Source of the DNA: Primula veris
Taxonomy: Eukaryota > Streptophyta > Magnoliopsida > Ericales > Primulaceae
NCBI GenBank assembly: GCA_963682055.1
Contig: OY821745.1
Coordinates: 29,571,342-29,635,341 of the forward strand
DNA: 64,000 nucleotides
Reading direction: 5' to 3'
Shown here: piece after piece, positions 33,649 to 45,610 of the stretch
Layout of the letters: each line of letters starts with the position of its first letter
Position numbering within the stretch: the first letter of the stretch is position 1
The notes under the pieces: generated by a model
Seen by the model: the letters and a program-made list of their open reading frames with translations, nothing else
The model's database searches: none
What the model was told of the DNA's origin: nothing
Made by a program: the position numbers and the translations under genes

Positions 33649-35205
33649 TGGCTGGATACCGGCGCCACAAGCCACATCTGCTCAACAAGGTGGATGTTTA
33701 AGACCTACGAAGCAGTAGAGGGAGAAAGCTGCTTCATGGGAAATTCTGCTACTTCCAAGGTGGAAGGAAAAGGAATGGTGGTGATGAAGATGACCTCTGG
33801 AAAAGAGCTGAGGTTGACAAATGTGCTTCATGTTCCGGATATCCGCAAGAATCTGGTATCAGGATCGGTGATGGTGATGAACGGGTTCAAACTAGTTTTG
33901 GAATCCGATAAAATTGTAATCACCAAAAATGGTGTCTATGTAGGCCGTGGCTATATGACCAACAGCATGTTTAAGTTAAACGTAGGGACACCTGCTCCCA
34001 ATAAAGGTGCTAAAGCTGAGACTAGCACTAGCAATGTAATGACTGTTGCCCAAGAGGCCAATAAAAATTCTGAGTTTAATTATTTATTTGAGTCATTTCA
34101 TTTGTGGCATGGTAGATTAGGTCACGTGAATTATAATTCTTTAAAGAAATTAATATCACTAAAACTAATACCAAATTTCGTTTTTGATAAGCAGCACAAA
34201 TGTGAGATTTGTGTAGAGGCAAAATTAACGAAATCATCGTTTCAACATGTTGAACGAGAAAGTGAACCTCTCGGTCTAATACACACGGATGTATGCGACT
34301 TAAAGTTTATACAAACGCGAGGAGGGAAAAAGTACTTTATCACCTTTATAGATGATTGTACTAGATACTGTTACGTTTACTTAATGAGAAGTAAAGACGA
34401 AGCAGTAGAGAAATTCGTTCTTTATAAGACCGAAGTTGAAAATCAACTCAATAAGAAAATTAAAACATTGAGAAGTGATAGAGGCGGTGAATATGAATCA
34501 CCGTTTGAACAGATATGCGCTGAAAGCGGCATTATACATCAAACCACAGCCCCATACACTTCCGAGCAAAATGGAGTTGCTGAGCGTAAAAATAGAACGC
34601 TAAAGGAAATGATGAATGCTATGCTAATCAGTTCTGGTTTACCCAAGAACATGTGGGGGGAAGCGATACTTTCCGCTAACTATGTTTTAAACAAGTTACC
34701 ACATAAGAAGCGAGAAAAGACTCCATATGAATTATGGAAAGGTCATCAACCCAGTTATAAGAACCTGCGGGTTTGGGGTTGTCTCGCAAAGGTCCTAGTT
34801 CCCACTCCTAAGAGGATGAGAATTGGTCCTAATACGGTGGACTGTGTGTTCATCGGATATGCACAGAATAGTAGTGCATATCGGTTTCTCGTGCACAAGT
34901 CGGACAATCCCGATATACACGTAGATACGTATATGGAAAGCCGAGAGGCCTCTTTCTTTGAAGATATCTTTCCCCGGAAATTACCTACATCTGTACCAAC
35001 TGAAGAGTTGAACAGTGAAGGAAATGTGGGGGCAAGTGAACCGACAGAGGAAGAGGAAGAGAAAGAGCCTCGGCGCAGCAAAAGGGCAAGGAAGGAAACT
35101 TCCTTTGGACCTGATTTCCTAACCTTCATGATTGAAGGCGAACCGGTGACATATAAACAAGCTATGTCAACACCGGATTCCCAATATTGGGAAGAAGCTA
35201 TTTAA
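33649..35205 (+). CDS. copia Pol part 1: protease and integrase (ends in a premature stop)
   Basis: It follows the TGA in the same frame. Protease has DTGATSHIC immediately after the stop. The GAG-pre-integrase HHCC finger (HLWHGRLGH ... CEIC) and the integrase core with D (HTDVCD), D (RSDRGGEY) and E (AERKNRT) follow. A linker with an acidic run (EEEEEKEPRR) leads to TAA at 35203-35205, after which the frame continues as RT. In intact relatives this is one polyprotein, so the TAA looks like a nonsense mutation. Confidence 0.88.
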   Translation, partial: WLDTGATSHICSTRWMFKTYEAVEGESCFMGNSATSKVEGKGMVVMKMTSGKELRLTNVLHVPDIRKNLVSGSVMVMNGFKLVLESDKIVITKNGVYVGRGYMTNSMFKLNVGTPAPNKGAKAETSTSNVMTVAQEANKNSEFNYLFESFHLWHGRLGHVNYNSLKKLISLKLIPNFVFDKQHKCEICVEAKLTKSSFQHVERESEPLGLIHTDVCDLKFIQTRGGKKYFITFIDDCTRYCYVYLMRSKDEAVEKFVLYKTEVENQLNKKIKTLRSDRGGEYESPFEQICAESGIIHQTTAPYTSEQNGVAERKNRTLKEMMNAMLISSGLPKNMWGEAILSANYVLNKLPHKKREKTPYELWKGHQPSYKNLRVWGCLAKVLVPTPKRMRIGPNTVDCVFIGYAQNSSAYRFLVHKSDNPDIHVDTYMESREASFFEDIFPRKLPTSVPTEELNSEGNVGASEPTEEEEEKEPRRSKRARKETSFGPDFLTFMIEGEPVTYKQAMSTPDSQYWEEAI

Positions 35206-36693
35206 AATGAAATTGAATCAATCATGCAAAACCACACTTGGGAACTAGTGGATCTTCCGAAAGGATGTAAGCCCCTAGGTCACAAGTGGGTCTTCAAGAG
35301 GAAGTTAAAGGTTGACGGCACGATTGAGAAATACAAGGCGAGACTTGTAGTGAAAGGCTTCAGGCAAACGGAAGGTGTCGATTATTTTGACACTTATGCT
35401 CCTGTCTCCAGGAAAACGTCTATCCGAATCGTCATTGCTCTCGCAGCTTTGTTTGATATGGAAATACATCAAATGGATGTAAAGACGGCATTTCTGAATG
35501 GAGAACTGGAAGAAGAAATTTACATGGAACAACCGGAAGGGTTTGTAGTTCCTGGTAAAGAGCACCAAGTGTGCAAACTTGTAAAGTCTCTATATGGACT
35601 CAAACAAGCGCCAAAGCAATGGCATGAGAAGTTTGATAGAATTATGCTATCAAACGGTTTTCGCATTAATGAGTGCGATAAATGTGTCTACTCTAAAGGA
35701 AGTGGAAGAGACTGTGTTGTAGTCTGTCTCTATGTGGATGACATGATCATAATTGGGAGTAATGATAGAATCAGCTCCACAAAGAAAATGTTATCACAAC
35801 ACTTCGATATGAAGGATCTGGGTATAGCTGATGTAATTCTTGGTATGAAGATTACCAAAACATCAGAAGGGTATGCCTTGTCCCAAAGTCACTATGTTAA
35901 ACAAGTTTTAGACAAGTTTGACAAGGACAGTAAAGCTATGTCAAGAACCCCAATTGAGTTCAACTGTAACCTGAAAAAGAATTTCGGTAAAAGTGTGAAT
36001 CAATTAGAGTTCTCTCGAGTCATAGGCAGTCTCATGTATATAATGAATTGCACCAGACCAGACATAGCAAACTCAGTGAGTAGACTGAGCAGATACACCA
36101 GTAATCCAAATGAGGAACACTGGAAGGCCATAATGAAACTTCTCAGGTATATGAGGTTTTCAGCCGATTACGGGCTGCACTATACCAGATATCCAGCGGT
36201 ACTGGAAGGGTATTCAGATGCCAACTGGATATCAGACTCCAATAGCACAAGATCCACGAGTGGATATGTGTTTATAATGGGAGGAGCTGCTGTGTCTTGG
36301 AGATCCTCCAAACAGACATGTATTGCAAGGTCAACTATGGAATCTGAATTCATAGCGTTAGACTTAGCAACCGAAGAGGCAGACTGGCTGAGAAGTCTAT
36401 TGGAAGGAATTCCAATGTGGCCGAAACCTGTTCCCGCAATAAGCATGCATTGCGATAGTCAATCAGCAATTGCACGGGCTCAGGATCATATGTATAATGG
36501 AAAGTCTCGACATATACGTCGAAGACATAAATCCGTAAGGGAATTGTTATCCAACGGTGTGGTATCCTTAGATTTTGTGAGATCAAAGGAAAACATAGCG
36601 GATCCATTAACAAAAGGCTTGACTCAAGTAGGAGTCGAGACGTCATCGAACGGAATGGGATTAAAGCCCATTAAATTGGTGGCCCCAACATAG
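35206..36693 (+). CDS. copia Pol part 2: reverse transcriptase and RNase H
   Basis: Same frame as part 1. RT motifs are [35 protein letters not shown] and the catalytic YVDDMII. RNase H has [17 protein letters not shown] and SRHIRRRHK. It ends at TAG 36691-36693. Apart from the upstream stop it is intact. Confidence 0.92.
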   Translation, partial: NEIESIMQNHTWELVDLPKGCKPLGHKWVFKRKLKVDGTIEKYKARLVVKGFRQTEGVDYFDTYAPVSRKTSIRIVIALAALFDMEIHQMDVKTAFLNGELEEEIYMEQPEGFVVPGKEHQVCKLVKSLYGLKQAPKQWHEKFDRIMLSNGFRINECDKCVYSKGSGRDCVVVCLYVDDMIIIGSNDRISSTKKMLSQHFDMKDLGIADVILGMKITKTSEGYALSQSHYVKQVLDKFDKDSKAMSRTPIEFNCNLKKNFGKSVNQLEFSRVIGSLMYIMNCTRPDIANSVSRLSRYTSNPNEEHWKAIMKLLRYMRFSADYGLHYTRYPAVLEGYSDANWISDSNSTRSTSGYVFIMGGAAVSWRSSKQTCIARSTMESEFIALDLATEEADWLRSLLEGIPMWPKPVPAISMHCDSQSAIARAQDHMYNGKSRHIRRRHKSVRELLSNGVVSLDFVRSKENIADPLTKGLTQVGVETSSNGMGLKPIKLVAPT

Positions 36694-37249
36694 GCAACCC
36701 AACCTAAACGGAATATTTCCTGATAGGTTCAAAGGGAAACTGAACTGTGAGGGCAACTGAACAAAGCACTCGGGAACCTGGGGTTCCCAGCCCATTTCCG
36801 CGATGACAGAGTGATAGACCTGTACCATTGTAAGGGTGAGCTTGAGGCTCTTAATGATCCAAGTAACTCGATGGTCGAGTAAAGTGAGTCAGGACACTTT
36901 CGACTTGGAACACCTATAACGAGTGTGTAAGGCCGGTACCATGTGATGAGCTTGGGCTAATTCACTAGAGCACTCAGTTGAAGTTGCCAAGGCAGTCCAG
37001 GCCAAATATGGACAGCAACTAAAGGGCCTAGTACGTGGGTAGAGAGGGCACTGTGCGGGTGCCATTCTGGGATACACAAAGCTTGATGGTTCAAAGCTTT
37101 ACAGCTACCTAATAGCAGTATTCTGGGTGGTATTCCGCTACGGCAGGTTCAAGGCGCGCGCTACCTGACCTTAGGCAGTGAACTTTTGCGGTTCTCTTGA
37201 TTTGCATTTAGGACATGGGCTTTCGGCCAATTGCATTCATGTGGGGGAT
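36694..37249 (+). other. 3' untranslated spacer of the copia element
   Basis: Non-coding; GC content is higher than in the surroundings. It ends with the polypurine tract before the 3' LTR. Confidence 0.75.
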
Positions 37250-38678
37250 TGTTGGAAAAATGTAGGAAAACATATATTTTATACATGGTTGTTCCAAGTG
37301 GTCAGGGACCATCTTTGAGTCAATTTTCAATGCGACTCCTCAGTTTTTCTGAGGCCATACTCAATGCGGTTGAGTAGCTCGTGCGACTAGCTTCGCAACG
37401 GTATATCGCATGACCTATTCGGAGGAAGGGTGTGAATGATAATTGGACTCGAAGGTTGGTACTCGAAAGAGGCAATAAAGCCAATGCTGGAAAATGAGAA
37501 AAGAAATGGGATTTAACCCATGATGGTTATCCCACATTGGAAAATCATGAGTGATTTTTACAATATATATACTAGGGTATCCCATGTGGATATCAAGTAG
37601 TGTGTCCATATACACATGTGTGTATTGTGTACCACACATGGGCTTGCTCGACGGGCGGGCTTGCTCGACGGGCGGGCTTGCTCGACGGGTTTTTAACTCA
37701 ACGGGAAAAGTGCGCCTGTTCGGGAAAAGCGTGCATGTTCGGGAAAAAGTGCGTCTGTTCGGGAAAAGCGTGCCTGTTCGGAAAAAGTGCGCCTGTTCGG
37801 GAAAAGCTTCCAGCAAAGCTGTAACTATTGCAATAAATATGATTTGATTGCAAAGTTAATACTGCAGTTTCGAATTTCGAAAACTGACAGTAGTAAAGTG
37901 ACCTTAATGGCTGAGATACTCAGCAAGCCTATAAATAGGCAGACCCCCCACATGTCAAATAGACAATATTCTGAAATAAAATACAGAAGCATATATCATC
38001 TCTCAAAAACAGCATTACATTTTAGAACCAGAGAGAACCACCCACCAACAGCTCGACCTTGACTCGTCGCCAGTTTCCGGTGAGTCATCCGAGACGTTGT
38101 ACCTTGGGATCGAAGCGCCAACGCAACCAGAAACCTTAAGGTGGTTGGGCGAATATCGGTTAAGGGCATACTGTTAACAGTAGCCTCGTCTTATTTTATT
38201 CTATTCTGTCCATTTCATTTACGTCTTTTAATTCTGTCCATTTCATTTACGCATTCAATTCTGTCCTTTTTATTTTAGTATTTCAATTGCTGTCCTTAGC
38301 TGTAGCTTTATATTCTGTTTGTACTTATCTGTAATTAGTTTAAAGTTCTGTTTTTTGCTGTAATTACTATTCTGTAATTTAATTCTGTAATTAGAATAGT
38401 TTCAATTCAGTCCTGTAATTTCAATTTCAAACAGAACAGTCCGGCTGTTAAGTTTGTACTTTCCAGTCCGGCAGTTTCTATTTATTGCAATTCAGTACAT
38501 CAGATTATTAATTAATAATAATCTGATAACGTTTGCTTTAATTATTTTCAGTACCTACATGTTGTAATCAGTTTATTGTATTTCATTTGGAAATTAATAA
38601 AGATTACACTGGTTTTAATTAATTCTTGTTTAGTCCTTTTATTATTATTAATTGTTATTTCGTACACGGAAACCAACA
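37250..38678 (+). repeat. 3' LTR of the copia element (1429 bp)
   Basis: Single promoter unit with TATA near 37929. It has extra copies of a GCTTGCTCGACGGGCGG motif and of TGTTCGGGAAAAGCG near 37640-37800 compared with the 5' LTR. Confidence 0.92.
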
Positions 38679-38858
38679 AATTTTGCTATATGTATTATGA
38701 TGGTGATGTTATTTGCAATTGAATTCCTCTTGGTTAGTATTTATTTAGATATACTGTATATTCCAATGGTACTTAAGTATCTAGTATTTGGTATTGTAGA
38801 CTTGCAGTGCTTCATCGTTTGATAAAGACTTGCTTTCTTTGGGAAATATTTAGGCATA

Positions 38859-39817
38859 CAGTTAAACCTCGATAAAGTAATGTTTGATAAATTAATAAAC
38901 TCGCTAATATAATAATTTCTTCCATTTCCGAGTTGGCCCAATAGAGTAAAGTAATATTCTCGTTAAATGCATTAAATAATAAAAAAAATTGAACACTTAA
39001 GTGACCAATACAAATATAAAGTAATAATTATTAAATTTCATAAATAAAAATATATAATGTAGACCAAAATCTTCAATCAATCAACAATAATATCACAATA
39101 ATTATTTTCTTTTAAAATATGTATCTATAGTTGATTGTTTTTTTTTCCACCTAAACCAAAATGAAACTCATCATTTACTTTTTGTAAAACTTGTATAAAA
39201 CTTTCTCAAACTCAGAGTATTTTGCCAATCTGTGCCTTTTAACATCGCTATTTTTTATTTCATCTGACAAATATTCCGACGGCCTTTTGAGAGTGTTCGA
39301 TATTGTTGATTGACTAATGGACAAATCAAAATTTTCTTCCACCCATTCTTGCAAATCTTTTTCGCTAATAGTTGGATTATTTTTCTTATGCTCGCATATT
39401 GCACTCCTTATTTTATCGGTTAAAGTTGATTTTTTTTACTCATTTTAAATGATGAGAAGACATTGTAACCGAAAAATAAAAAATATACTCACAATGTCCT
39501 CCAAATATCCACATTTTATAGGTTAAGAATAAATATTTTTATTTTCTATGTATATGCATGAACATAATTTTTAGATACATTAACTTTCACAAAAACTTTT
39601 AAGTTTTCTTAGATTTAAATAATATTTGTAGTGTCTTTTGATTTTTTTTTATCACATATACAATGTATATATGTTATATTGAAAAACTCTATTTAAAATA
39701 ATAAATATTCATTTATCGATAAATGAATAATTTATTCATTTATAGATAAATTAATAAACTCGTTAAATGAATAATTTTTTCCGGTTCCAGGTGTATTACT
39801 TTAGAGAGGTTTAACCC
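38859..39817. mobile_element. Pogo/Tigger-like DNA transposon, deleted (959 bp)
   Basis: The left terminus CAGTTAAACCTCGATAAAGT and the right terminus, complement of CTTTAGAGAGGTTTAACCC, are flanked by TA on both sides. TA target and CAG-type TIR fit pogo. Repeated AT-rich subterminal motifs (AATAAACTCG(C/T)TAA) occur inside both ends. Only the N-terminal part of a transposase remains inside. Confidence 0.75.
39175..39463 (-). pseudogene. Pogo-like transposase N-terminus (CENP-B-type DNA-binding), broken
   Basis: Across frames the minus strand encodes a helix-turn-helix region (LTDKIRSAICEH, ISEKDLQEWVEENF, ISQSTISNTLKR) and a second-helix motif (FEKVLYKFYKK). It carries a stop after the first codons and frame changes, and no DDE catalytic part. 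A paralogous copy is at 54022-54305. Confidence 0.65.
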
Positions 39818-42039
39818 TATATGCAAATTGTGGGAGAGTAATTGCTGGATTAACTGTTCATATAACTCTTTTGGTGTATTAGTTTTGCAATTGAATGGTT
39901 ACAAGAGGAGCCTTTCAAGAAAATTGAAACATTGATTGTTGATTGATCTCCTCTTTTATTTGATAAACCAATACCAAGTCCCTGTTTGGTTGCTCCATTT
40001 ACACTATGTTCTTTTGCCTTTTGTATAGAAGCTGGATAGTGATTGGTTTTTATTGGCTCGAAATCTGGGCTTTTTTGGTTGTATGGCCTGAAAAGTCTAC
40101 AAGCTTTTAAGCTGGATGAACCAGATTTCTTTTCAAACCTCTAAAAATCCAGCTTATTTGCTTAAAAACTGCAACCAAGCGAGGCGTAAATGTGTCATAT
40201 ACAACTTAGATAAAGCATTCATGCAGCTACCAGCGCTTTCATCATGGAAATAGACTAACTTTCTAGTTTTAAACCCACAGGCAAAGGAACCTTGAATAGC
40301 CTAATAAGTTTGTGATGTGAGCGAGTCCTAAGTAGTAAGTAATATATAGATGCCTTTTTTTCTTTATAATTATTTTGTTGCGCTGCTTGTGCGCGCATCG
40401 CATGATGAATGGATATGTAACAAGCAGAAAAGGATCAGGCTAAACTTTTCCAACTAATTAACTAGCATATATATGCTGGTTTGGACGAAAGGTACAAGTT
40501 TAAATGAAATTCGCCTTTGTTTACAAAGGATAAGGGTTGCAAGATTCAATTTCCATCACTTTGCTATACGGGTTTGAGCAATACATATATCTTAAATGAA
40601 AACCGCCTTTGTTTATAAGGGATAAAAGTAACAAGATTCAATTTTCCATCACTTGCTATGGAGTGAGGGGAGGGAACTTCTTCGACGACAAGTTGCTCCG
40701 GTGGGGAGAGAGTGGAGGGAATGACTCCGACAACAAGTTACTCCTCGATAGTGAAGAACAACTCCGGCTACAAGTTACTCCGACAGAAAAAAAGATCGAC
40801 GAACAGCTCCAACTACAAGTTGCTCCGGTGGTATTGAAAATAGTCCAACTACGTACGAATTATTCAGTCCGACATTTTTTTCAAGCCTCGTTCATGACCG
40901 GATAACCAGTTGCAGATTAATAATCCTACAACGAAATGAGCCCTAGTTGTTAGAAGGTAAAAAAAAAAGTTGTTTAATAACAATGTAGTATTAGATTTTA
41001 CCATTATGATAGCCGATCTTCAATTTTTACCAATTTAGATCTACTCCTCGCAACTTTCGTCCATCTAGATGACTCGTGTTAAACAAAATGATAGAATTAT
41101 AATCACATTCTTTCCTATCGAGTGCAGTCTCGTTAACATCTATAAAAAATAGATCAACAAATATGAGTTATCGGGATTGCGATTTCACTGATATATTGTT
41201 GTTCGCACCTTTAATTGTAGAAAATTTGTTGTGTGGGGTGAAGAAACGAGTATGAGGATGAAAGCAGATGGTTTTTTTAGACCGTCCAAGCTTTTTAAGG
41301 ATAGCGAAACAGTCAATATATGTGGTTTGATATAATGTCAAGTCATCCGACACATTCTATTAGGGTTTAGTTTTATTTTACATGCAACCGAAATCATTTA
41401 AAGGTGAAATTACCATTAAAGGCCCGAGTTCTATTTAATTTAAAATTAGTTTTTAATCCAAAATAATTGTAAATGTGTAATGACCTCGACACCCTTTAAA
41501 ATTGACATATAACAAAAACGTTCAAACTCTATTTTAAGCTAGTTACTATTTTCTACAAAACAATTCTCTTGATTTTATAAAATTTAAAAATAACAAAAAC
41601 GTACAAACTGTATTATAACTTATTGGATTTGAAGTGTTAGTTGTTAAAATTTCAAATCATTGGTTATTTGGTCATTTTGTATTTGACGAATTTTTAAAAT
41701 ACAATAAAAATTCGTAGGTCATATTTGATATTTTCGTAGTGATTGTGTGTTTACAAACCTATGCAATTTAAGTTAATCTAGCGGCTGAGTTTAAACTCAT
41801 CAAAATAAGTTGATTCTATGGTTTGTAGGGTTGACTATTTTCGTGTCAGCCGTAATGAGTGACTGTTTCGTTGAAATATCCGGGTGAAAGGTACTTCACA
41901 CCCCATATTAAAAAAAACGATCTTTTTTACATGGTAACTAAATTTTTATTTATTGATTTTAATATTTCATCACGGCATGTTACGAAAAAGCCATTTTTAC
42001 TTCCTTATGCTTGGAGATCCAAATTGGGTAAAATACTAA
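39818..42039. other. Intergenic, no supported gene
   Basis: Contains one small MITE-like inverted repeat. An open frame near 40609-40905 begins with a non-ATG codon and consists of degenerate CAAGTTACTCCG-type repeats, so it is not called. Confidence 0.5.
39979..40186. mobile_element. Small MITE-like inverted repeat (about 208 bp)
   Basis: TCCCTGTTTGGTTGC at the left and GCAACCAAGCGAGGC at the right are near complements. The interior has GCTTTTAAGCTGGAT-like inverted motifs. Target duplication is not clear. Confidence 0.45.
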
Positions 42040-42263
42040 GGATATGTTTGGTAACATATTTTTTATTCTAAAATCATATTTTAAAAATCTGTTTCGAGAC
42101 TCCACTAAATATCTAGATTTTAAAAATCTGGATTTTTTAGTTTTTTCAGACTAAAAATAAGATTTTCTGAAACTGAATAAGCTAATTTGCCAAACACCCC
42201 CACAGATTTTAAAATCTAAAATCAAAAAATTCAAAAAAATAAATAATGTTGCCGAACATAGCC
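42040..42263. mobile_element. Tourist-like MITE, 224 bp
   Basis: TIRs are GGATATGTTTGGTAACA and the complement of TGTTGCCGAACATAGCC. TAA lies on both sides (42037-42039, 42264-42266). The interior carries inverted AGATTTTAAAATCTA-type sequence. Confidence 0.75.
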
Positions 42264-42639
42264 TAAAATTTAATAAAAAATGTTTAAAATACGGTAAAGA
42301 AATATACCCAAGTCAGTGACAGGTGGCTTATGCATTTGTAAATTGTACTCACTCTAAAAAAAAATTTGTTACCAATCATAGCCTAAAATTTAATAAAATT
42401 TTTAAAAAAATAAGATAGTTATATTAATAAATACCATAAAAAATATAAAAGGTTAAATTTAGAGAATTTTTTTTTTACAAACAATTTACAAATAAAATAG
42501 AGGGGAAATTAATGATTGGTCAATGAATACAAAACTATTTAAGAATTAGTCACCCTATAAAATTTAATTAATGACTGGTCAATTATTTCTAAAACTAATT
42601 AAGAATTGACCACCCACTTAATTACTCAATAAAAATAAA

Positions 42640-44290
42640 AATAAAATGGAAAAAAAAGAGGGAAAACTCAAAAAACTCAAAAAATAATAATATATTAAAA
42701 ATAAAAAAATAAAAAAAAAACAAAAAAAATTGAAAAAACCTTTAAAAAAGTCGGGAACCCGAAAAAACTCCGAGGTAAAAAAACCAAGAAAAATCCAAAA
42801 AGCCAGAATCACAAAATTAAAATTAAAAAAAGTTCAAAAAAATCCAAAATCACAAATCACAAATCATTGGAAAAACGTTCAAAAAAGTCAGGAACCGGAA
42901 AAAAAAAACAAGAAAAATCCAAAATCACAAAAAAAAAACGTTCAAAAAAGTCGGGAACTCGAAAAACCCCCTAAAAATGGTAAAAAAAAACAAAAACCCA
43001 AGAAAAAAAAAACCAAAAAATAATAATAATAATAATTCGGAGAAGTCGGAAAAAAGCCGGAAAGTGTAAAAAATATTAAAAACTTTAAAATAACTTGCAA
43101 TTGTTTTCAAATGACTCAAAATGACTTCAAATGACTGAGATTGTTTTTAAAATTATTCGAGTTGTTTTTAAAAATGACTCAAACTGTTTAAACTTATCGA
43201 AAATAACTCATACTGTTTTTGAAATGACTTAAATATGACTCAGACTGTTTTTAAAATTACTCGGACTGTTTTTAATATTACTTAAAATGACTCAGACTAT
43301 TTTAAAAATGACTGAAAATAACTTTGACTGTTTTTAAATTGAATCAAAATAACTTAGACTGTTTTTAAAATTACTCACATTGTTTCTAAATTACTCAGAC
43401 TAATTTTAAAACGACTTAAAACGACTCAGACTGATTTAAAAATGATTTAAAACGACTCAGTATGTTTTTAAAATTACTCGCACTATTTTTAAAACACTTA
43501 AAACGACTCTAGCTATTTTTTAAATGACTTAAAACGACTCGGACTATTTTTAAATGAACTTAAACCGACTCAAATTGTTTTTAAAATTACTTAGACTGTT
43601 TTTAAAATGATTTAAAACGACACAAACTGTTTTTAAAATTACTTAAAACGACTTAGACTGTTTTTAAAATTTGTCAAACTGTTTTTAAAATGACTTAAAA
43701 CGACTCAGACTGTTTTTAAAATTACTCATACTGTTTTTAAAATAAATTAAAACGACTTAGACTGTTTTTAAAATGACTTAAAATGACTCAGATTAGTTTT
43801 AAAATGACTTAGATTATTTTTAAATGACTCAGACTATTTTTAAAATTACTCAGATTGTTTTTAAATGACTTAAAACAGCTCAAATTGTTTTTAAAATGAC
43901 TTAAAACGACTCAGACTATTTTTAAATTTACTTAAAACGACTCAGACTGTTTTTAAAATGACTTAATGTAACTCAGATTGTTTTAAAATGACTTAAAACG
44001 ACTCATACTGTATTTAAAATGAATTAAAACTACTCGGACTGTTTTTAAATTGAATTAAAATGACTCGGACTGTTTTTAAAATGACTCAAACTATTTTTTA
44101 TATGAATTAAGACGATTCAGACTGTTTTTTTATTTGAGTTTTTGGATTTTTGTTGATTTTAGATTTTTTGGAATATTTAAAATTTTATTCGGGTTTTTTC
44201 AGGTTTTAGCCTCTTTAAAGTTTTTTTGGAATTTTTTTTTTTTCAGATTTTTTTTTTCATTTTTCCTTTTTTTCTTATTTTTTACACTTT
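42640..44290. repeat. Minisatellite (GACTGTTTTTAAAATGACTT type) flanked by A-rich and T-rich arms
   Basis: The core, about 43085-44130, consists of dozens of degenerate 21-31 bp units built from GACTGTTTTTAAAAT and GACTTAAAACGACTCA. The left flank (42640-43070) is A-rich with AAAAATCCAAAA and GTTCAAAAAAGTC motifs. The right flank (44110-44290) is T-rich with TTTTTGGATTTTT. So the whole is roughly palindromic. Lys-rich or Phe-rich open frames in the flanks are composition artefacts. Confidence 0.8.
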
Positions 44291-44988
44291 TATTGGTTAG
44301 TTAGGGAAAATGAACCAATTATTAATTAGTTTTAGTTTCATGGACTAATCATTAATTAAGTTATAAATAAGGTAACAATTCAAAATTTACTCCGTTCTAT
44401 TAGTTGATTTGAAAAATAATTACAATAACCTCATGAAGTTAGCTTAAATTGTTAACAAATAATAACAACAATAATAATACTAACAGTCAAACAGAGTTGG
44501 TTATGTTGGTTAGCTAGGTTTGCAGATGTGTTTCGTGCTTACACAATTTTTTCTCGGATCATGCGATTTGTCAGCAGTAATACTCTTTGAATAGCCATAA
44601 GGCAAAACATAATTATTGTTCACCGGTGATTTAACCTGGAATTACTCAGTTTCATGATAATTAAATAGATATGTTAAACAAGTTTGACCTAATATAACTT
44701 GCTATAAATAATTGAGGAGCAAGCATGATCATGAAGCATCACATATATACATTCTCAACAATGGACTTTTATACTATTCAGCCTCTGATGATGTAATATT
44801 TTTTTGCAAAGCATAAAAAAATATATACGGCAAATGTATTATCGTGGACTTTTATAACTCTTTTTTTTATTCTTAACCCTATTCAAGTCTGAATTAAGAA
44901 CGAGCCGGTATTTAAACTTTTTTTAACAAAAAATTATATACTAATTTAGCCTTTCAGCCCTACCCAGTAAGAACATACTGTAGTTTAT

Positions 44989-44995
44989 AATAGTA

Positions 44996-45073
<78 letters not shown>

Positions 45074-45105
45074 GTAATAGTAATAGCAATAATAATAATA
45101 ATAAT
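44989..45105. repeat. (AAT)n microsatellite
   Basis: A long AAT run with TAG/CAA interruptions at both ends. A paralogous, length-different run lies at 50461-50600. Confidence 0.95.
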
Positions 45106-45603
45106 GGACTTTTGTCTTTCCCAAAAAGGTGTATCGCGGTTGATAGAAAACTCTACATTCCTAACAAGGTGTGCTGCATGATTTAAACGGCATGAAGCTA
45201 GCTCTACGGTTTACTAATCTCCCATATTGGAGAGGGAAACAGCTCTAGGGGTTACCTAATCGCATATGTTGGAGAGGGAACGGTTAATTCAATAGTCTCA
45301 ATTTTTTTTCCATATTGTCACACCTGGAGAAAACATACTGAATTATAGTTAATTAATTTCTTACTAAATCCATTTTAGTTATGTTTTGACTTTTAACAAC
45401 AAATAACTTGAATGGGTTTCAAGAAGATGTATAGCAAACAACTGCCTGATTGTACAATAATAAACTAAGATGAAAGAAAAACACTAAAGCATCGATGAAA
45501 TATCATTTCAAAGTTGAAACCACTTCATTCACAGTTGTTATTTAAGTTACACAATAGATATGACCAATATGCATATCAGTTTATTTACGTCTTAGTCATC
45601 ATC

Positions 45604-45610
45604 GAAAATA
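45604..45610. other. PR-1 deletion scar (GAAAATA junction)
   Basis: 3'-flank sequence of a PR-1 (CGTCTTAGTCATCATC) is joined directly to 5'-leader sequence (CTGTGATAAAAAGCA). GAAAATA occurs at both joining points in the related copies, so a whole gene was lost between 7-bp direct repeats. Confidence 0.75.

Larger units (their letters stand above)
30530..38678 (+). mobile_element. Young Ty1/copia LTR retrotransposon (8.15 kb)
   Basis: LTRs start TGTTGGAAAAATG and end GAAACCAACA. Perfect 5-bp target duplication is AATTT (30525-30529, 38679-38683). The uninterrupted site GATAATTTTGCTATA is preserved in the paralogous block at 53539. Order gag-protease-integrase-RT-RNaseH marks copia. The LTRs are almost identical apart from length changes, so insertion is recent. 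The coding frame is broken by two stops. No TGG-initial primer site follows the 5' LTR. A purine tract GTGGGGGAT precedes the 3' LTR. Confidence 0.95.

Noticed and set aside
40609..40905. 98-codon plus-strand frame
   Set aside because: Non-ATG start and composed of degenerate short repeats; no support.
42730..43023. Lys/Pro-rich open frame
   Set aside because: Low-complexity A-rich DNA; no conserved domain.
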